From an uncultured Lachnospiraceae bacterium (GTDB lineage Bacteria; Bacillota; Clostridia; Lachnospirales; Lachnospiraceae), in the NCBI GenBank assembly GCA_900320025.1, contig ONQW01000035.1:1-35489 (forward strand): DNA of 35,489 nucleotides, written 5' to 3'. Below, one piece after another: positions 14,876 through 23,022 of this stretch (positions are counted from its first letter, which is position 1; each line of letters begins with the position of its first letter). Both the position numbers and the translations under genes were made by a program. The notes beneath the pieces are model-generated. The model searched no databases. It saw only the letters and a program-made list of their open reading frames with translations, and was not told the origin of the DNA.

Positions 14876-16336
14876 TTACAGATTTCTGTCTGCCACCTCG
14901 TCCAACAGGTGAAGCTTGGTATCATACAGCTTCCTGGAGAGATCGACATACATCTGGTGAGGATTGACAAGACGTCTCGATTCCTCCCAGAGCGTGTCCT
15001 GCTCCGCCAGGCAGTAATCGCGGATCTGCATGGTCGGCGCGCTCTCATAGACACATTTTCCTCCGTCGAACAGCTGTACCATGAGTTCGCGGAGTTCATA
15101 TTCGCCCTTGCGGTATTTTGTCTTCTTCCACGGCTCCTGCGGATCGAAGAGGATGAGATCCTGATCCTCCGTAAAGGTCTCGTCCTCCAGACAGATGAGA
15201 TCCGCCTGAACCTTGTGGTGCTCCTTGTCATAGATGCGGTAAATCTTCTTGTTTCCCGGATTGGTGACCTTCTCGGAGTTCTCCGACACCTTGATCTTGG
15301 GTTCGAAGGTGCCGTCCGGGCGCTGGACCGCCGCCATCTTGTAGACGCCGCCGAAGGCCGGGTTGTCCTTGGACGTGATCAGGTTCGTGCCGACGCCCCA
15401 GGAGTCGATCGGCGCGCCCTGGCTCAGCAGGGAATCGATCAGATACTCGTCGAGATCGTTGGAGGCACAGATTTTGGCCTGCGGATAGCCGGCCTCGTCC
15501 AGCATGACGCGCGCGCGCTTCGTGAGGTAGGCGAGGTCTCCGGAATCGAGGCGGATGCCGATGTGATTGAGCGGCAGACCCTTTTCCTTCATATAGTCAA
15601 AGGTCCGGATGGCGTTCGGCACGCCGCTCTTGAGCGTGTCATAGGTGTCCACCAGCAGCGTGCAGGCGTTCGGGAACAGGTCCGCATACGCCTTGAACGC
15701 CTCCAGCTCATCGTCAAAACTCATGATCCAGGAGTGTGCGTGGGTTCCCATCACCGGCACGTGGAAAAGCTCGCCGCACAGCACGTTGGAGGTCCCGACG
15801 CAGCCCGCGATGACCGCCGCCCGCGCGCCGTATGTGCCGGCGTCCGGTCCCTGGGCGCGGCGCAGTCCGAATTCCATGATGCCGCCGCCCCGCGCCGCGT
15901 AGACGATGCGCGCCGCCTTGGTGGCGATCAGGCTCTGGTGGTTGATGATATTGAGGATGGCCGTCTCCACGAGCTGCGCCTGCATGATCGGCGCCACCAC
16001 CTTGACGAGCGGCTCGCGGGGAAAGATCACGGTTCCCTCCGGGATCGCCCAGATGCTGCCCGTGAACTTGAAATGAGCGAGATAATCAAGGAAGTCCTCG
16101 TCAAAGATCCCGAGTCCGCGCAGATAGGCGATGTCCTGCGGGGCAAAGTGAAGCTCCTTGATATAATTGATCAGCTGTTCGACGCCGCACATGACGGCAT
16201 ATCCGCCGCCGCAGGGGTTATTGCGGTAGAAAGCATCGAAGATCACCGTGCGGTTCTCTTCGTTGTGCTTGAAATAACCCTGCATCATGGTGAGCTCATA
16301 CAGGTCAGTCAACAGTGTCAGATTTTGTCTGTCCAT
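14876..16336 (-). CDS. pncB: Nicotinate phosphoribosyltransferase
   Basis: A 486-residue enzyme of NAD salvage (Preiss-Handler pathway). It makes nicotinate mononucleotide from nicotinate and PRPP, with ATP stimulation, in the cytosol. Recognisable are the N-terminal LTLLTDLYELTMMQGYF, the EFGLRRAQGPDAG segment, GTHAHSWIMSF with the active-site His, the DTYDTLKSGVPNAI stretch, GIRLDSGDLAYL and the phosphate-binding GVGTNLITSKDNPAFGG. Length fits the longer Firmicute type. The start ATG is chosen because GAGGA lies 6-7 nt upstream; the longer frame covers the GC-rich leader. It is preceded by a ~200-nt leader and a strong promoter. No nadA/B/C genes are nearby. Confidence 0.93.
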   Translation of the reverse strand: MDRQNLTLLTDLYELTMMQGYFKHNEENRTVIFDAFYRNNPCGGGYAVMCGVEQLINYIKELHFAPQDIAYLRGLGIFDEDFLDYLAHFKFTGSIWAIPEGTVIFPREPLVKVVAPIMQAQLVETAILNIINHQSLIATKAARIVYAARGGGIMEFGLRRAQGPDAGTYGARAAVIAGCVGTSNVLCGELFHVPVMGTHAHSWIMSFDDELEAFKAYADLFPNACTLLVDTYDTLKSGVPNAIRTFDYMKEKGLPLNHIGIRLDSGDLAYLTKRARVMLDEAGYPQAKICASNDLDEYLIDSLLSQGAPIDSWGVGTNLITSKDNPAFGGVYKMAAVQRPDGTFEPKIKVSENSEKVTNPGNKKIYRIYDKEHHKVQADLICLEDETFTEDQDLILFDPQEPWKKTKYRKGEYELRELMVQLFDGGKCVYESAPTMQIRDYCLAEQDTLWEESRRLVNPHQMYVDLSRKLYDTKLHLLDEVADRNL

Positions 16337-16542
16337 ACAGTCCTCTTCCGCCGCGCCCGGCGCGGCACCGCAGAGTACGGGAATACGGCGCTCCCGTCCC
16401 CGCCTCAGCATCTGACGGGATAATTCTGCCGTCCGGAGCCGTTTTCCGGTATCGCGATGACCGGGATCGCACCCGGCATCCTTTTTCTATTACGAACATA
16501 CCCGGACGCCGTGCTGTTCGCACGCGGCGCCCGGGTCACATC
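16337..16542 (-). promoter_or_regulatory. Long structured 5' leader of pncB
   Basis: From the predicted transcription start to the pncB start there are about 200 nt without a convincing ORF. Near the 5' end is a strong hairpin (about 16500-16536) whose arms run ACCCGGGCGCCGCGTGC and GCACGGCGTCCGGGT with small bulges. Further on are stems with arms CCGGG/CCCGG and CCGG/CCGG. It does not match the TPP, cobalamin, SAM or NAD riboswitch consensus elements I can recall. It may be a novel regulatory leader or simply a structured UTR. Confidence 0.4.
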
Positions 16543-16548
16543 GGTAAC

Positions 16549-16577
16549 GTTCTAGCAGAAGCAGAGAGAGATGTCAA
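16549..16577 (-). promoter_or_regulatory. Sigma-A-type promoter for pncB
   Basis: On the minus strand TTGACA (16572-16577) and TAGAAC (16549-16554) are separated by exactly 17 nt. The -35 is perfect consensus. Transcription would start near 16542, about 205 nt before the pncB start codon. Confidence 0.65.
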
Positions 16578-16580
16578 GAC

Positions 16581-16665
16581 AGTGCCTGCTGCCAACACAG
16601 TTTCTATAAGTGCCTGCTGCCAGCACAGTTTCCTATTAATCAGTGCCTGTTTTCAGCACGGTTTC
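16581..16665. repeat. Three degenerate ~30-nt tandem repeats
   Basis: AGTGCCTGCTGCCAACACAG (16581), AGTGCCTGCTGCCAGCACAG (16609) and AGTGCCTGTTTTCAGCACGG (16642) are each followed by TTTC and an AT-rich end. Spacing is 28 and 33 nt. Each unit contains a small inverted repeat GTGC...GCAC. They fill the gap between the sensor kinase end and the pncB promoter. Confidence 0.7.
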
Positions 16666-16775
16666 CGCACAGTTTCTATCAGCCCGCTCCGGCAAAATCC
16701 GGCGGTCAGGGCAGGCTTCCGCACCATTTCTGATCAGGCTGAACCCTGCAAAATACTCCCTTCCTTCTCTCGTTA

Positions 16776-18131
16776 TCAGTTCCGGTACGGCAGGAGGACC
16801 GTGATGGTCGTGCCCTCGCCCGGTTCGGATTCCAGCTGAATCTCTCCCTGCATTCCCTGCACGATATGCTTGACAATGGCAAGGCCGAGGCCGGTTCCGC
16901 CCGTCGCGCGGCTTCTCGACTTGTCGACACGGTAGAAGCGCTCGAAAATCCTCTTCTGGTGCTCCTTCGGGATGCCGATGCCGGTGTCCGCGACCCTGAG
17001 CCAGGCCTTCTCCCCGTCATGCTCCACCGTGAGGACAACCGATCCATGCGGCTTATTGTACCGGATCGCGTTGTCCGCGAGATTATTGATCAGCTCCTCC
17101 ATCTCCTGCCTGTCGGCGCGGAGAACCGACTTGCGGCCTGTGAGGGAGATGCTGACGCCGTACTTGTCCGCCTCGACCTGCAGCTCCTCCATGCAGTGCT
17201 CCGCAACGGCATAGAGATCGAGCGGCTCCGCCTTCTCCTGGGCGCCGGCGCTGAGATCCAGCTCCGAGAGGCGGATAATATCGTTGATGAGCTTGAGGAG
17301 ACGCTCCGCGTTCTGATGAATTTCCTTTCCGAACCGGATTGTATCCTCCTTCGAGGCAATCCCGGTTTCAATCAGCTCCGCGTATCCGGAGATCGCCGCG
17401 AGAGGCGTCTTGAGCTCATGCGAGACATTCGCGGTGAATTCCTGGCGCTGCGTCGCCGCCATGATGACATCCTTCTGCTGGCTCTTGATGGTATCCAGCA
17501 GCGGCTGCAGCTCCTCATAGGTATCCGGCGCCCGGATTGCCAGCGGCTTCTCCGCCATATCCCGGATCGGCTGCAGGAACTTGACCGTGAGATACCACGA
17601 TACCAGCACGGCGAGCGCGATCACCATCGCGGCGATCACGGCGATATAGGGCAGCACCCGGACGAAAATATTCCGGATTCCGCGGATCGTATAGGCGCCG
17701 CGGAGCACAGACCCGTCGGAGAGCCGCTTCGCGTAGTAGCACGTCACGCTGCCCGCCATGGTCTCAGAGGCTCGTGTGTCCTCGCCCGTCCCGTTCTGAA
17801 GCGCCTCCTGGACCTCCGGCCGGTTCAGATGATTCACCATAGATCCCGCCTCCGCCTCATTGTCGAAGAGGACGGTACCGTCTGCCGCGATCCGGGTGAT
17901 ACGCGTGGGATTCTCCGGCTGCACCCACGCGGCGATGTAGGACTCCAGATTGGCCACCGCGTCCGGACTTTCTCCGTTGTCATAGCTGGCGATCAGACTG
18001 ACGGTCGATTTCACCTGGTCCATCGCCTCCGTCTGCATTTCCTTCCAGAAGATGAGAGATGTGAACAACAATGTGAGCGCAATCGCCAGCACAGACACTG
18101 TCACCAGATACCGGTTCAGTTTCTTCTTCAT
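16776..18131 (-). CDS. phoR: Phosphate-type sensor histidine kinase (PhoR-like)
   Basis: A 451-residue membrane kinase. Helix 1 is at about 8-30, an extracytoplasmic sensor region runs to about 157, and helix 2 is at about 160-185. The dimerisation/phosphoacceptor motif EFTANVSHELKTPLAAISGY has phospho-His H238. The ATPase domain follows with NNLADNAIRYNKPHG (N box), VADTGIGIPKEHQKRIFERF (G1/F) and GGTGLGLAIVKHI (G2). The kinase, the partner regulator and the adjoining Pst/PhoU/Na-Pi genes together identify it as the PhoR-type phosphate sensor, acting with PstSCAB-PhoU. No PAS domain is obvious after helix 2. ATG overlaps the regulator's TGA by 4 nt with GGGGAGG upstream, so the two are translationally coupled. 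The upstream in-frame extension is rejected. Confidence 0.88.
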   Translation of the reverse strand: MKKKLNRYLVTVSVLAIALTLLFTSLIFWKEMQTEAMDQVKSTVSLIASYDNGESPDAVANLESYIAAWVQPENPTRITRIAADGTVLFDNEAEAGSMVNHLNRPEVQEALQNGTGEDTRASETMAGSVTCYYAKRLSDGSVLRGAYTIRGIRNIFVRVLPYIAVIAAMVIALAVLVSWYLTVKFLQPIRDMAEKPLAIRAPDTYEELQPLLDTIKSQQKDVIMAATQRQEFTANVSHELKTPLAAISGYAELIETGIASKEDTIRFGKEIHQNAERLLKLINDIIRLSELDLSAGAQEKAEPLDLYAVAEHCMEELQVEADKYGVSISLTGRKSVLRADRQEMEELINNLADNAIRYNKPHGSVVLTVEHDGEKAWLRVADTGIGIPKEHQKRIFERFYRVDKSRSRATGGTGLGLAIVKHIVQGMQGEIQLESEPGEGTTITVLLPYRN

Positions 18132-18949
18132 CCCGCTGCCTCCCCTCCACTCTGATTCCGGGTGCTGTCCAGCATATATCCGATGTTCCGCAGGGTGCGG
18201 ATACGGCTGCCCTCCGGTCCGAGCTTTCTCCGAAGGGAACGGATATGCATGTCGAGCGTTCTGGACTCCCCTGCAAAATCCGTGTTCCACACGATCTCCA
18301 GGATCTCATCGCGGGTCACCGCGGTGTCCTTCCGGTCGAGAAGAAGACGGAGCAGAGAATATTCCTTATATGTGAGGTGCACCGGCTTCCCATCCGCCGT
18401 CACCTCATACCTGCTGTCGTCGAGCACGATGCCGCCGGCCTCGAGATGCTTCTTCTCTTCCTGATCCTTCTCCTCCGACGCCGGTTCGGAAGATTTTCCG
18501 CCTGAAGCTGCCGGTGCCGAAGATAAGGCGCCTGCCACAGCGTCCGTCATGGGCGATGCCGCCGGCGTCTGCCCTGCCGCCTCTGATCTCCGAAGCCTCG
18601 CCTTGACCCGGGATATCAGCTCCAGCACGCCGAACGGCTTCGTCAGATAATCATCGGCGCCCAGGTCGAGGCCGCGCACCTTGTCAAGCTCTGTCGACTT
18701 GGCGGTCACCATGATGACCGGCAGTCCTGCCGTCTCCGGATCCCTGCGGATCTCCTCCAGCACGTCGTTGCCGTCGGCGTCCGGCAGCATGATGTCGAGC
18801 AGTACAAGATCCGGCATCTGCTGCCGGAGTCCCTCCCGGAAGGCTGCCGCCGTCTCAAATCCCTTCACCTCATACGAAGAGGCATTCAGCGCGTACTCCT
18901 CTATTTCCCGGATATTGGAATCGTCTTCCAGCACATAGATGAGTGACAT
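18128..18949 (-). CDS. phoP: OmpR/PhoB-family response regulator (PhoP-like)
   Basis: A 273-residue regulator. The receiver domain (1-120) shows acidic residues E8/D9/D10, phosphoacceptor D52 (LVLLDIMLPD), T82 and K104 (LTKPFG). The C-terminal winged helix (about 170-262) contains LTYKEYSLLRLLLDRKDTAV and SRTLDMHIRSLRRKLG. The connecting linker, about 124-168, is unusually long and rich in Ala, Ser, Pro and then Glu/Lys; typical members have 10-20 residues. It sits 24 nt after the Na+/Pi transporter gene and is coupled to the sensor kinase. It is the likely protein that binds the two Pho boxes in this window. Confidence 0.9.
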   Translation of the reverse strand: MSLIYVLEDDSNIREIEEYALNASSYEVKGFETAAAFREGLRQQMPDLVLLDIMLPDADGNDVLEEIRRDPETAGLPVIMVTAKSTELDKVRGLDLGADDYLTKPFGVLELISRVKARLRRSEAAGQTPAASPMTDAVAGALSSAPAASGGKSSEPASEEKDQEEKKHLEAGGIVLDDSRYEVTADGKPVHLTYKEYSLLRLLLDRKDTAVTRDEILEIVWNTDFAGESRTLDMHIRSLRRKLGPEGSRIRTLRNIGYMLDSTRNQSGGEAAG

Positions 18950-18973
18950 TCTGAATGCCTCCTTCGACTGCGG

Positions 18974-21064
18974 TCAGCTGTCCTCCAGCTTCTTCAGCGA
19001 CGCCTCCGCGATAGCCTGCTGATTTTGCTGTGCGGCGGCTGCCGCGGCCGAAGCCGCCGCGAGCTTCGCCGCTTTTCTGGCCTTTTTTGCAGCCTTCTTC
19101 TCCGCCTTGTCTGTTTTGTCTATCCTATCTGTCTTGCCTGATTTGTCAGTCTTGTCTGCTTTGTCTGTCTTGCCTGCTTTATTTGCTTTATCTTCCCTGA
19201 CTGTTCTGTCTGCTCTGTCGGCATCGCCTGTCTCTGCGTTCTTACTGCCCTTCTGGGCGCGGACAGACTCCACGGTTGGAATTTCATCGTCCTTGCGCAG
19301 ACCCGGGAAGCAGTATTTCTGCTCGAAGCTCTGAACCATCGCCCGGAATTCATCAGAATTCACGGTCTCCTCGCGCTCCAGATATTCATGCGTATCGAAG
19401 CCGTCTTCGTTGACCTGCAGCAGATCCACGGCGACATTGGAGCAGTGGTCCGCGATCCGCTCGTAATCCGTCGTAATGTCCGAGAGGATGAATCCCGCCT
19501 CGATCGTGCACTTTCCCTTGCGGAGACGGCGCACATGGCGTTTCTTCTCCTCCATGTTGAGTCCGTCGATGACCTCCTCCAGCGGCTCCACCTGTCTCGC
19601 CAGGGACAGATCGTCGTTCTGGAACGCCAGCACAGTCATGTTCATGATCGCACGGACCGCATCGCCGTAGATCCTCATTTCGTCCTGCGCCTTCTGTGAG
19701 AACGTGAGCCCCTTTTCATGGAGCTGCCCCGCCGCCTGACTGACATTCAGCGCGTGATCCGTGATGCGTTCAAAATCATTGATGCAGTGCAGCAGGATGG
19801 AGAGGGTATGGCTGTCCTTCGCGGTCATCGTGCTCTTGGCAAGCTTCACCAGATAGGACTCGAGCTGATCCTCGTAGTTGTCCACCATCTTCTCGATCCG
19901 CTCAACCTCGGATGCCTTCTCCTCACTGTACCCGAAAATCAGGTCCATGGAGAGGTTCAGAGCCTCCTTTGCATTCTGTGCCATGTCATTGGTCGCCGTT
20001 CTCGCCTGCTCCAGCGCAAAACTCGGCGTGCTCAGGAAGTGCTCGTCGAGAATCGTGATGCGGTGCATCTCGCTCTTTTCCTCCGGCAGAACCGGAAGGA
20101 ACCGTTCCACGATGCGGAGCAGCATATCCGAGCCGGGCAGAAGCGCAAGCAGCGCCGCCACGTTGAATCCCGTGTGGAAGATCGCGATGCTGATCGGATC
20201 CTCGATTCTTCCCATGAACGGGAAGTGAATAATCGCATCGAGCGCATAGAAGATCACCATGAAGAGCACTGCCTTGATGATGCAGTACAGCATCTGCAGC
20301 CAGGCTGCGCGCTGCGCACTGCGCTTTGCGCCGATCGCACCGATGAGGCCTGTGACGGCCGAGCCGATGTTCGCGCCCATCAGGGCAGGGAGCATGGCGC
20401 CGAAGGTGAGCGACCCGGACATGGACATCGACTGCAGCACACCGATGGAAGCAGAGGAACTCTGCAGGATCACGGTCACAACCAGACCGACCAGCAGTCC
20501 CAGGAACGGCTTCTCCGCAAAGGCAGTCATCAGGCTCGTGAAGGACGGGTCGTCCGCCAGACCGGAGAACGCGCCGGACATCATAGTCATGCCGATCATC
20601 AGCACCGCAAACCCGACCAAAATGGTCGCGGCATGGCGGGTTTTGTCCTTCTTCGCGAGCATCAGCATCGCCACGCCGGCGAGGGCAAGGATCGGTGCAA
20701 AATTATCCGGCTTGACCAGGGAAATCACCACATTGTCCCCGGAGACCATGGTCAGCGACAGCAGCCAGGCCGTGATGGTCGTGCCGACGTTGGCGCCGAT
20801 CGTGACGCCGACCGACTGTTCCAGTGTCATGATGCCGGAGTTGACAAGGCCGACGACCATGACAACCGTCGCGCCGGAGGATTGAATGATGGCGGTGACG
20901 CCCGCACCGAGCAGCGCTGCCTTCCATTTGTTGGAGGTCAGCTTCTCGAGCATCTGCTCCATTCTGCCGCTCGCCGATGATTTCAGCCCGTCTCCCAGGA
21001 CCTGCATCCCATAAAGAAACAGGGCAAGTCCGCCCAGCATATCAATAAAATTATAGATTGTCAT
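18974..21064 (-). CDS. Na+/phosphate cotransporter with C-terminal PhoU-like domain and a repetitive charged tail
   Basis: A 696-residue NptA/PhoU-fusion type transporter (Na/Pi cotransporter family II-related). The two inverted-repeat signature motifs are present: QSSGAT at 61-66 and QSSSAS at 201-206. About eight membrane helices lie in the first ~310 residues. A PhoU-like helical region with repeated (I/V)ERI.D....N pairs follows, about 350-560. The last ~105 residues are unusual: a Lys/Asp/Thr-rich array (KADKTDK, SGKTDRIDKTDK) and then KKAAKKARKAAKLAAASAAA and a Gln/Glu end. Start is chosen at MTIYNFIDM, since the upstream in-frame Arg-rich stretch is not transporter-like; its ribosome binding site is weak. 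A separate promoter precedes it, so it may be made independently of pst. It probably imports or exports Pi. Confidence 0.88.
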   Translation of the reverse strand: MTIYNFIDMLGGLALFLYGMQVLGDGLKSSASGRMEQMLEKLTSNKWKAALLGAGVTAIIQSSGATVVMVVGLVNSGIMTLEQSVGVTIGANVGTTITAWLLSLTMVSGDNVVISLVKPDNFAPILALAGVAMLMLAKKDKTRHAATILVGFAVLMIGMTMMSGAFSGLADDPSFTSLMTAFAEKPFLGLLVGLVVTVILQSSSASIGVLQSMSMSGSLTFGAMLPALMGANIGSAVTGLIGAIGAKRSAQRAAWLQMLYCIIKAVLFMVIFYALDAIIHFPFMGRIEDPISIAIFHTGFNVAALLALLPGSDMLLRIVERFLPVLPEEKSEMHRITILDEHFLSTPSFALEQARTATNDMAQNAKEALNLSMDLIFGYSEEKASEVERIEKMVDNYEDQLESYLVKLAKSTMTAKDSHTLSILLHCINDFERITDHALNVSQAAGQLHEKGLTFSQKAQDEMRIYGDAVRAIMNMTVLAFQNDDLSLARQVEPLEEVIDGLNMEEKKRHVRRLRKGKCTIEAGFILSDITTDYERIADHCSNVAVDLLQVNEDGFDTHEYLEREETVNSDEFRAMVQSFEQKYCFPGLRKDDEIPTVESVRAQKGSKNAETGDADRADRTVREDKANKAGKTDKADKTDKSGKTDRIDKTDKAEKKAAKKARKAAKLAAASAAAAAAQQNQQAIAEASLKKLEDS

Positions 21065-21187
21065 TGCGCATCCACTCTTCGGAAATCCGCCCTTCCCGCG
21101 CCGGAACCGCCGCGGGAAGCTGCGTCTGCACCGCACCGGCCGCGCCGTCCCGCGCGGTCTGGAGCTCCTTTGCCCATACAAAGTTTA

Positions 21188-21216
21188 GTGTATCCTATCG
21201 AATGAATTTTGACAAT
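21188..21216 (-). promoter_or_regulatory. Promoter upstream of the Na+/Pi transporter
   Basis: Minus-strand TTGTCA (21211-21216) and TACACT (21188-21193) have 17-nt spacing, about 120 nt before the start codon. No 11-nt-spaced Pho box is visible here, so expression may not be strictly phosphate-controlled. Confidence 0.5.
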
Positions 21217-21221
21217 CAACC

Positions 21222-21308
21222 GCATGGCGGAGACACGGCTGTTATAAGCCGCGTGGCGGAGACGCAGCAGTTATCAGCCGCCGGGGCGAAGACGCAGCTT
21301 TCTGCGCG
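21222..21308. repeat. Three 29-nt degenerate tandem repeats between phoU and the Na+/Pi gene
   Basis: Units begin at 21222, 21251 and 21280 with the pattern CGC(A/G)TGGCGGAGAC.C.GC.GTTAT.AGC. The first two differ at five positions and the third is more diverged. They lie just upstream of the transporter promoter. Confidence 0.7.
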
Positions 21309-21366
21309 TTCTCCTTACGCCAACTGCCTCCATCCCGCATAATTTCTCTGGCGGGGATGCATCCGG

Positions 21367-22059
21367 CTACGCATTCTCTTCCCCGGCCTTGTGATAGCGG
21401 TCGGTAAAGTACATTTTGAGGTCGCCCTTTACCATGAAAGTCAGCCAGCTTGCCACGCTCGTCGAATGATCCGCCATGCGCTCAATATACTTGCTGATCA
21501 TGAAATAATCCAGATACTGGGCGGTCTTCTCCGGATTCTTACGGATCGCCTCTTCGATTTCTTCACGGATGCGGATGAAGTAACCGTCTACGATCTCGTC
21601 CGTATCAATCACCGCATTGGCCTTGTCGAGATCTCCCACATCGAAGGCATCGAAGGTGTCCGCCACCATCTGCCGCATCGTGCGGAACATTTCATCCATG
21701 TGCTGCGGCGCCTCAGCCTCATCCTCTCCGGCCAGCTTCTTGATATACTCGGCAATATCACAGCAGTTATCCGCGATCCGTTCAACATCGCTGATCATCC
21801 GCATGAACGACGCGATCCGGCGCCAGTCGGAGGCCACCGGTGCCTCCTTTACCACGATATTGATGCACGCCTGCTCGATGTCCTCCTCCATGCGATCGAT
21901 GTGATCGTCCCACTTCAGAATTTCATTGCAGAGCGGCACAGACATTGTATCGAACGCCATGATCGTCTTGTCGATCTGCAGCTTCGCCTCCGAGCCCATC
22001 TGATTCACCCGGCTGTTTATTTTCTGTAGTTCTTCCAGATACGCGCTTCTCGTCTTCAT
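21367..22059 (-). CDS. phoU: Phosphate transport regulator PhoU
   Basis: A 230-residue all-helical protein made of two three-helix repeats, each with the metal-cluster motif: ISDVERIADNCCDIAEY near 90-106 and YIERMADHSTSVASW near 190-205. PhoU restrains Pst uptake and keeps the PhoR-type sensor quiet when phosphate is ample, working at the membrane. Start ATG has GGGGAG 4-5 nt upstream. It is the last gene of the pst group, separated from pstB by two copies of a double-hairpin repeat. Because pstB appears broken, PhoU's partner complex may be incomplete. Confidence 0.93.
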   Translation of the reverse strand: MKTRSAYLEELQKINSRVNQMGSEAKLQIDKTIMAFDTMSVPLCNEILKWDDHIDRMEEDIEQACINIVVKEAPVASDWRRIASFMRMISDVERIADNCCDIAEYIKKLAGEDEAEAPQHMDEMFRTMRQMVADTFDAFDVGDLDKANAVIDTDEIVDGYFIRIREEIEEAIRKNPEKTAQYLDYFMISKYIERMADHSTSVASWLTFMVKGDLKMYFTDRYHKAGEENA

Positions 22060-22079
22060 ACTCTCCCCTCATCAGGAAT

Positions 22080-22199
22080 TGCAAGCTGCCTTGCAGCTTG
22101 CGAAGCAAATGCGGAGCATTTGCTTCCCGAACGCCACCGCCTTGTTTAACCTGCAAGCTGCCTTGCAGCTTGCGAAGCAAATGCGGAGCATTTGCTTCC
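22080..22199. repeat. Two identical copies of a 48-nt double-hairpin element
   Basis: Copies at 22080-22127 and 22152-22199 are 72 nt apart. Each holds two back-to-back perfect hairpins: GCAAGCTGC-CTT-GCAGCTTGC (9 bp) and GAAGCAAATGC-GGA-GCATTTGCTTC (11 bp). The second copy begins 2 nt past the ancestral pstB stop at 22201-22203. The layout resembles paired palindromic REP/BIME-type elements. It could stabilise the pst mRNA or dampen transcription into phoU. Confidence 0.85.
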
Positions 22200-22880
22200 A
22201 TTAACCAAACCTTCCCGTGATATACCGCTCCGTCCGCTCATCCTTCGGGTTCGAGAACAGTGCGTCACGATGACAATCGTGTAATCCTTCTTGAGCTGCA
22301 TGGCGAGCTCCTCGATTTTGCCGGTTGAGATAGGGTCAAGCGCCGAGGTCGGTTCGTCCATCAGAATGACGTCCGGTTCCACCGCAAGGGTTCTCGCGAT
22401 ACACAGTCTCTGCTGCTGTCCACCGGAGAGACCGAGCGCGGATTTGCCAAGACGGTCCTTGAGTTCATCCCAGATGGCTGCCTGACGGAGACTGCGCTCG
22501 CAGATTTCCTCCAGTTCCGCCTTGTTCCTGATGCCATTGATGCGCGGCCCGTAAACGACATTCTCAAAGATGCTCTTCGGAAAGGGATTCGGCTGCTGGA
22601 AGACCATACCGACCCGCTTCCGAAGCTCTATGGCATCCATATCCTGATAAATATCAGCGCCGTCGAGTCTGACGCTTCCCTCGATCCGCACGTTCGGCTC
22701 GAGATCATTCATCCGGTTCAGCGTCTTGAGAAATGTTGACTTGCCGCAGCCGGACGGCCCGATGAGCGCCGTGATCTCATGCTCCGGGATCTCCATGGTG
22801 ATCCCCTTCAGCGCATGGAACTGTCCGTAATACAGATGAAGATCCTGAACGGATATTTTTGATTTTGCCTGTTCATTCAT
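22146..22880 (-). CDS. pstB: Phosphate ABC transporter ATPase PstB, C-terminus scrambled by an apparent deletion/frameshift
   Basis: The first 207 residues are a normal PstB ATPase: Walker [11 protein letters not shown]-loop FQQPNPFP, signature LSGGQQQR, Walker [13 protein letters not shown], and H-loop IVIVTH. After that His the frame gives [12 protein letters not shown] and runs out through a hairpin repeat. The next frame encodes the usual PstB ending, [19 protein letters not shown], with its TAA at 22201-22203. Compared with E. coli PstB, about 28 codons after the H-loop are missing, consistent with an ~85-nt out-of-frame deletion near 22258-22264. The final strands and C-terminal helices are therefore lost. 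The start ATG has GGAAGG upstream. It could be a real loss of function or an assembly error; all other pst genes look intact. Confidence 0.8.
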   Translation of the reverse strand: MNEQAKSKISVQDLHLYYGQFHALKGITMEIPEHEITALIGPSGCGKSTFLKTLNRMNDLEPNVRIEGSVRLDGADIYQDMDAIELRKRVGMVFQQPNPFPKSIFENVVYGPRINGIRNKAELEEICERSLRQAAIWDELKDRLGKSALGLSGGQQQRLCIARTLAVEPDVILMDEPTSALDPISTGKIEELAMQLKKDYTIVIVTHCSRTRRMSGRSGISREGLVNGSKCSAFASQAARQLAG

Positions 22881-23022
22881 AAAATGCACCTTCCACAATA
22901 AATGCACTTTCCGCCATGATGATGCCGCGCCTTTTCCGAAACCGGCGGCACGCCGGAACCGACAATGCGATGAAAGCAGCAGCTTATCCGGCACAGCCAT
23001 CCCCCTCCGTATGTGCTGTCAC

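Noticed and set aside
14909..16423. 504-codon plus-strand ORF opposite pncB
   Set aside because: It is fully antisense to a clear nicotinate phosphoribosyltransferase and has Arg/Asp/Val-rich shadow composition.
16581..16665. Possible CRISPR array
   Set aside because: There are only three diverged units with almost no spacers and no cas genes. The same applies to the repeats at 21222-21308.
19718..20980. 420-codon plus-strand ORF opposite the Na+/Pi transporter
   Set aside because: It has His/Arg/Gln-rich shadow composition and is antisense to a gene with both QSS motifs.
21065..21181. 39-residue N-terminal extension of the Na+/Pi transporter
   Set aside because: It is Arg/Pro-rich, unlike transporter N-termini. 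The hydrophobic first helix begins right after the chosen ATG, although its ribosome binding site is weak.
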